From an uncultured Bacteroidales bacterium (GTDB lineage Bacteria; Bacteroidota; Bacteroidia; Bacteroidales; UBA932): a stretch of 64,000 nucleotides of DNA. The notes under the pieces were generated by a model. That model ran no database searches, had not been told where the DNA came from, and worked only from the letters and a program-made list of their open reading frames with translations. The DNA lies in assembly GCA_944325435.1 (NCBI GenBank), contig CALVAC010000017.1, positions 1 to 64,000 on the forward strand, read 5' to 3'. This document shows, one piece after another, positions 63,453-64,000 of this stretch. Position 1 is the stretch's first letter, and the number at the start of each line of letters is the position of its first letter. The translations under genes were made by a program, and so were the position numbers.

Positions 63453-64000
63453 CTATTCCTCGGCAAACAGTGATATGATGTTCAGTATCACCTTGCTGGC
63501 CTTTTCCATACTTTCCAGCGGGACGAATTCCATCTTGCCGTGGAAATTGTGCCCTCCGGCAAATATGTTCGGGCACGGCATCCCCATGAAAGAGAGGTTC
63601 GCTCCATCCGTGCCGCCCCTTATCGGCTGGATATGAGGTGTGATTCCTTCCATTTCCATCGCTTTCACGGCCTTTTCTATTATATGGTAATGAGGTTCTA
63701 CCTCTTTCCTCATATTATAGTACTGCTGGCGGATCTCCACTGAAGCGACTCCTTCACCGTATTTGGCATTTATGAAGTCGGCACATTTGCGCAGCATATC
63801 CTGCTTCTGGCCGAACAGCTCCAGGTCGTGGTCCCTGATTATGTATGAGAATGTAGACTCCTCTACTGTGCCGTTGAACCCGACGATATGCAGGAACCCT
63901 TCGTAACCATCGGTAAATTCAGGCCTCTGTTCCACGGGCAGCATTGCATTAAGTTCCATCCCGATCAGAATGGAATTGAGCATTTTCCCTTTGGCATAGC
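63453..64000 (-). CDS. pepT: Peptidase T (tripeptidase), C-terminal part, cut by the window end
   Basis: Zinc aminopeptidase that splits tripeptides from the N-terminus. The visible ~182 residues include GFLHIVGFNGTVEESTFSYIIRDHD (family form with E and D), the dimerisation/catalytic RGGTDGANLSFMGMPCPNIFAGGHNFHGKMEFV stretch (G-G-T-D-G and the zinc-ligand H in GGHNFHG), and the C-terminal S-M-E-K-A. The frame remains open to the last base; the start lies beyond 64000. It is convergent with the OstA-like gene. Confidence 0.92.
   Translation of the reverse strand, partial: YAKGKMLNSILIGMELNAMLPVEQRPEFTDGYEGFLHIVGFNGTVEESTFSYIIRDHDLELFGQKQDMLRKCADFINAKYGEGVASVEIRQQYYNMRKEVEPHYHIIEKAVKAMEMEGITPHIQPIRGGTDGANLSFMGMPCPNIFAGGHNFHGKMEFVPLESMEKASKVILNIISLFAEE

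Noticed and set aside
1-64000. CRISPR arrays, insertion sequences, prophage or integrative elements
   Set aside because: No regularly spaced repeats, transposase or integrase motifs, and no attachment-site repeats beside the tRNA were found by eye.

Overview
The window reads as chromosomal DNA of a Bacteroidota bacterium, most likely order Bacteroidales. Three things support this. Promoters upstream of many genes match the Bacteroidota housekeeping form (TTG or TTTG, 19-21 bp, TAnnTTTG, usually TATATTTGC). Shine-Dalgarno sequences are mostly weak. The gene families are typical of the group: short SerA with DUF1015, OstA-like protein, BACON lipoproteins, OprP-like porin, DUF4783, anaerobic sulfatase-maturase. 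Family or genus cannot be fixed from the sequence alone. Coding density is high, and no insertion sequence, integrase, prophage or CRISPR array was seen.

Layout. 0.1-5.5 kb: cdaA (c-di-AMP synthase), mutS2, yraN, a GDP-mannose pyrophosphorylase and yqeY, then a convergent sulfatase-maturase. 7.0-10.9 kb: ribosomal block rplC-rplD-rplW-rplB-rpsS-rplV-rpsC, closed by a strong terminator. 11.2-17.2 kb: Ca2+ P-type ATPase, AraC regulator, DUF4143 ATPase and DUF3298 lipoprotein. 17.4-21.0 kb: rpsL-rpsG-fusA-rpsJ and a CAT-anticodon tRNA. The S10 gene cluster is therefore broken after rpsJ and again after rpsC, and the two pieces lie in swapped order behind nearly identical promoters.

21-33 kb: miaA, a pRiA4b-ORF3-like gene, yigZ, pyrB-pyrI, serC-serA-DUF1015, an OprP-like porin, an AlkD-like protein, a small ECF sigma cluster and rsmA. 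33.5-43.5 kb: a DUF169-PAS fusion, then a shikimate operon (aroB, an aroD-aroA fusion, aroC) running into a cation/H+ antiporter, followed by comF and ahcY. 43.5-48.9 kb (minus strand): ispE, tsaE, a very large histidine kinase and rlmH.

48.9-56.3 kb is the accessory part: gene relics, a BACON/EF-hand-like/LRR lipoprotein, and four tandem lipoprotein genes sharing a C-terminal module, one of them frameshifted in an A6 run. It is followed by DUF4783, then a textbook sigma-54 promoter whose predicted transcript meets an intrinsic terminator about 70 nt later, a small-RNA candidate. 57-63.4 kb: guaB, two periplasmic PPIase-like genes and an OstA-like gene in one tight run, then a partial pepT.

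Functional themes are translation (ribosomal proteins, EF-G, tRNA modification, rRNA methylation), envelope biogenesis, amino-acid, nucleotide and aromatic biosynthesis, and a surface-lipoprotein island. All functional calls rest on motifs read by eye; no database search was possible.
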